A DNA stretch of 61,469 nucleotides from contig CAZGXU010000005.1 in NCBI GenBank assembly GCA_964530075.1, forward strand, positions 1-61,469, in the 5' to 3' direction. This DNA comes from JANQEA01 sp964530075 (GTDB lineage Bacteria > Bipolaricaulota > Bipolaricaulia > UBA7950 > UBA9294). This document shows positions 60,135 through 61,469 of this stretch, in pieces. The notes under the pieces were generated by a model. It was not told where the DNA came from. It made no database searches and saw only the letters and a list, made by a program, of their open reading frames with translations. Every line of letters starts with the position of its first letter. Within the stretch, counting starts at the first letter, position 1. A program made the translations under genes and the position numbers.

Positions 60135-60929
60135 ATGACACATGCGGACGTGGAGTCGGGTCGAACGGAGCTCAGGCTGGAAGTGTCCCCGGGAGTGAAG
60201 CTTCACTTCGTCATCTGGCCGGGCGAGGGGCCGGTGATCCTTCTCGAATCCGGTGGCGGCGAGGACCTCACGCAGTGGGGCGACATTCCCCGGGACGTCG
60301 TCTCCAGGACCGGCGCAACGGTCGTCACCTACTCCCGCGCAGGCTTCGGCGAGAGCGACCTTCCGGACACCCCGTACGACATGAAAGAGGAAGTCGACTG
60401 GCTCCTCGCGGGGCTCCGGCAGATACACCTCGATCGCGACCTGGTCCTCGTCGGGCATTCCTACGGCGGATGGCTCATCCGGCTGATCGCGCACGAGGCT
60501 CCGGACCGCGTGATCGGAATGGTCTTCGTCGATCCCTTCTCGCATGAGCTGGTAGCGCGCGTCGGTGCGGAGGCAATGGACCAGATGTCCAACGCCGAGA
60601 GCATCGAGGCGATTCCCGAATCGGAGCGTACGAAAGCGCAGCGGGCGGACGTTCGGATGATGAAGGGGGGGATCGCGCCGAAGGCCGAGCTGATGGAGCA
60701 AACCGTCTTCCCGCAGGATCTTCCGTACCGGGTGATCACATGCGGCCAGACCGATTGGCTCGGGCCCGCCGGCGAGATGTGGCGCTCGGTGCACGAAGAG
60801 CTTGCAGCCAAGACCGGTCACGGCAAGCTGCTCATCGCAGAGGGCGCCCGGCACATGATTCCTGCCGATGCGCCGCAGACCATCGTCGCTGCCGTCGAGG
60901 CGGTAGTCGGCGAGGCCCAGCGAGTGTGA
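60135..60929 (+). CDS. Alpha/beta hydrolase
   Basis: A 264-aa single-domain alpha/beta hydrolase. ILLESGGGEDLTQW is the oxyanion-hole strand, YSRAGFGESDLP the next loop, and VGHSYGGWL holds the nucleophile S109; the C-terminal GARHMIPADAP supplies the His. The short cap (about residues 130-185) fits esterases and proline-iminopeptidase-like members. The substrate cannot be inferred. GGAGGATGGG precedes the ATG. It is monocistronic as far as visible. Confidence 0.9.
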   Translation: MTHADVESGRTELRLEVSPGVKLHFVIWPGEGPVILLESGGGEDLTQWGDIPRDVVSRTGATVVTYSRAGFGESDLPDTPYDMKEEVDWLLAGLRQIHLDRDLVLVGHSYGGWLIRLIAHEAPDRVIGMVFVDPFSHELVARVGAEAMDQMSNAESIEAIPESERTKAQRADVRMMKGGIAPKAELMEQTVFPQDLPYRVITCGQTDWLGPAGEMWRSVHEELAAKTGHGKLLIAEGARHMIPADAPQTIVAAVEAVVGEAQRV

Positions 60930-61215
60930 TATCCCGGACCGCATGACTCCAAGATCTCCCAAGCACCTGAGTCATCGCGGCAGCTTCGTCCGGCGGACAG
61001 CGTCCGCGAGCGCAAGTCCCTTTCGAAGCCGAAGCCCGGGAAGCTGCTTGCGCACCTTCGGCAGCAGAACGCCAGACGCGCGGTCTCGTCGCTGTTCACC
61101 TTCCGCAGCTCACCTACCGCGAGCTTCGCCGACGGCAGTTCCCGCCGCGTGTGGCAATCGGATAGGATTCTCGGGGGAATCACTACCAGGGTGGGTTGGG
61201 TGAGGGGCCTTACCG

Positions 61216-61469
61216 ATATCAACGGTCGTCGCTGCACTGATCGCTGGCTGTGGAGCCGGTGCCGTCACGGGCTTGATCGGGGCGAGCGCCGTCACGTTCG
61301 CTGTTCCGGTGCTCGTGCTGTTCGCGTGCGTTTCCGCCTACCAAGCCATCGGAGTCAGCTTGCTGACGGATGTCGTGGCATCGCTCGTCGCCGTTGTACA
61401 GTTGGGAGGCACACCGGCGGAGGCCGATGCCAAGGGGTATGGGTTTTCGGGGATGAGAGGGTGCGCACA
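61216..61469 (+). CDS. TauE/SafE-family permease, 5' part, apparent ATA start
   Basis: The frame runs off the window. It reads STVVAALIAGCGAGAVTGLIG, ASAVTFAVPVLVLFACVSAY, QAIGVSLLTDVVASLVAVVQ: the first two membrane segments of a TauE/SafE-type (sulfite/anion exporter) permease. A stop codon lies at 61201 in frame, and no ATG, GTG or TTG occurs before the first hydrophobic segment. The best start is ATA 61216, eight bases after GAGGGG. Either it uses this rare start, or the start has been lost and the gene is decaying. The family call is likely but rests on 84 residues. Confidence 0.55.
   Translation, partial: MSTVVAALIAGCGAGAVTGLIGASAVTFAVPVLVLFACVSAYQAIGVSLLTDVVASLVAVVQLGGTPAEADAKGYGFSGMRGCA

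Noticed and set aside
1..61469. tRNA, rRNA, CRISPR arrays, insertion sequences
   Set aside because: The intergenic stretches I read showed no T-loop motif, no regular direct repeats and no transposase-like protein.

Overview
The window reads as chromosomal DNA of a high-GC, probably anaerobic bacterium. The evidence is a [NiFe] hydrogenase, a MetF/MetV methylene-tetrahydrofolate reductase pair, a corrinoid activator and many corrinoid-linked methyltransferases, with no respiratory or aerobic signature genes. Two lipobox proteins are present. The style recalls uncultured lineages such as Bipolaricaulota (Acetothermia), but that assignment is inference and no marker gene here fixes it. No rRNA, tRNA, CRISPR array or insertion sequence was seen.

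Left part (1-15 kb): two B12-binding radical SAM proteins (one behind a 66-aa coiled-coil peptide gene), a DEAD-box helicase, an ArsR-ABC exporter operon with a divergent MFS pump, a SnoaL-like protein, a frameshifted AlkZ-like gene, an unusual cyclic-nucleotide-domain/D-lactate-dehydrogenase fusion, a lipoprotein and a GNAT acetyltransferase. Between 3.1 and 6.2 kb lies a gene graveyard with two broken copies of the MFS 5' end and the tail of a zinc alcohol dehydrogenase.

Middle part (15-25 kb): a wHTH regulator and a BtuFCD-type importer (cobalamin likely) behind a promoter with a perfect palindrome. Convergent to it is a minus-strand operon: glycoside-hydrolase-like protein, DHPS-type methyl-H4folate:corrinoid methyltransferase, RACo-like corrinoid activator. 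Divergent from that operon is the first UroD-family methyltransferase.

Core (24.8-51.5 kb): about twenty same-strand, tightly spaced genes behind one promoter with a 22-bp LacI-type palindrome. In order: LacI regulator (apparent ATC start), family-5 solute-binding protein and two permeases, two UroD-family methyltransferases, one corrinoid protein, three more UroD-family methyltransferases, a GH172-like protein, two FucI/AraA-family isomerases flanking an FGGY kinase, a second glycoside-hydrolase-like protein, an aldo/keto reductase, a secreted seven-blade propeller, a MetH-activation-like protein, a Cys-rich ferredoxin, a NagB-like deaminase, a GH4 glycosidase and a GlcNAc-kinase-like ATPase. 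A convergent minus-strand operon (56-51.5 kb) carries [NiFe] hydrogenase small and large subunits, its maturation protease, MetV and MetF.

Working model (inference): an imported O-methylated sugar or glycoside is hydrolysed, its methyl groups are moved by substrate-specific UroD-family enzymes to one shared corrinoid protein, then by the DHPS-type enzyme to tetrahydrofolate, and MetVF with the hydrogenase handles the redox. The demethylated sugar passes through isomerase, kinase, deaminase and glycosidase. RACo, the MetH-activation-like protein and the ferredoxin would keep the corrinoid active, and BtuFCD would supply the cofactor. The right end holds a lipoprotein, a MetE-like mini-protein, an NTN acyltransferase-like protein, an alpha/beta hydrolase and the start of a TauE/SafE-like permease.
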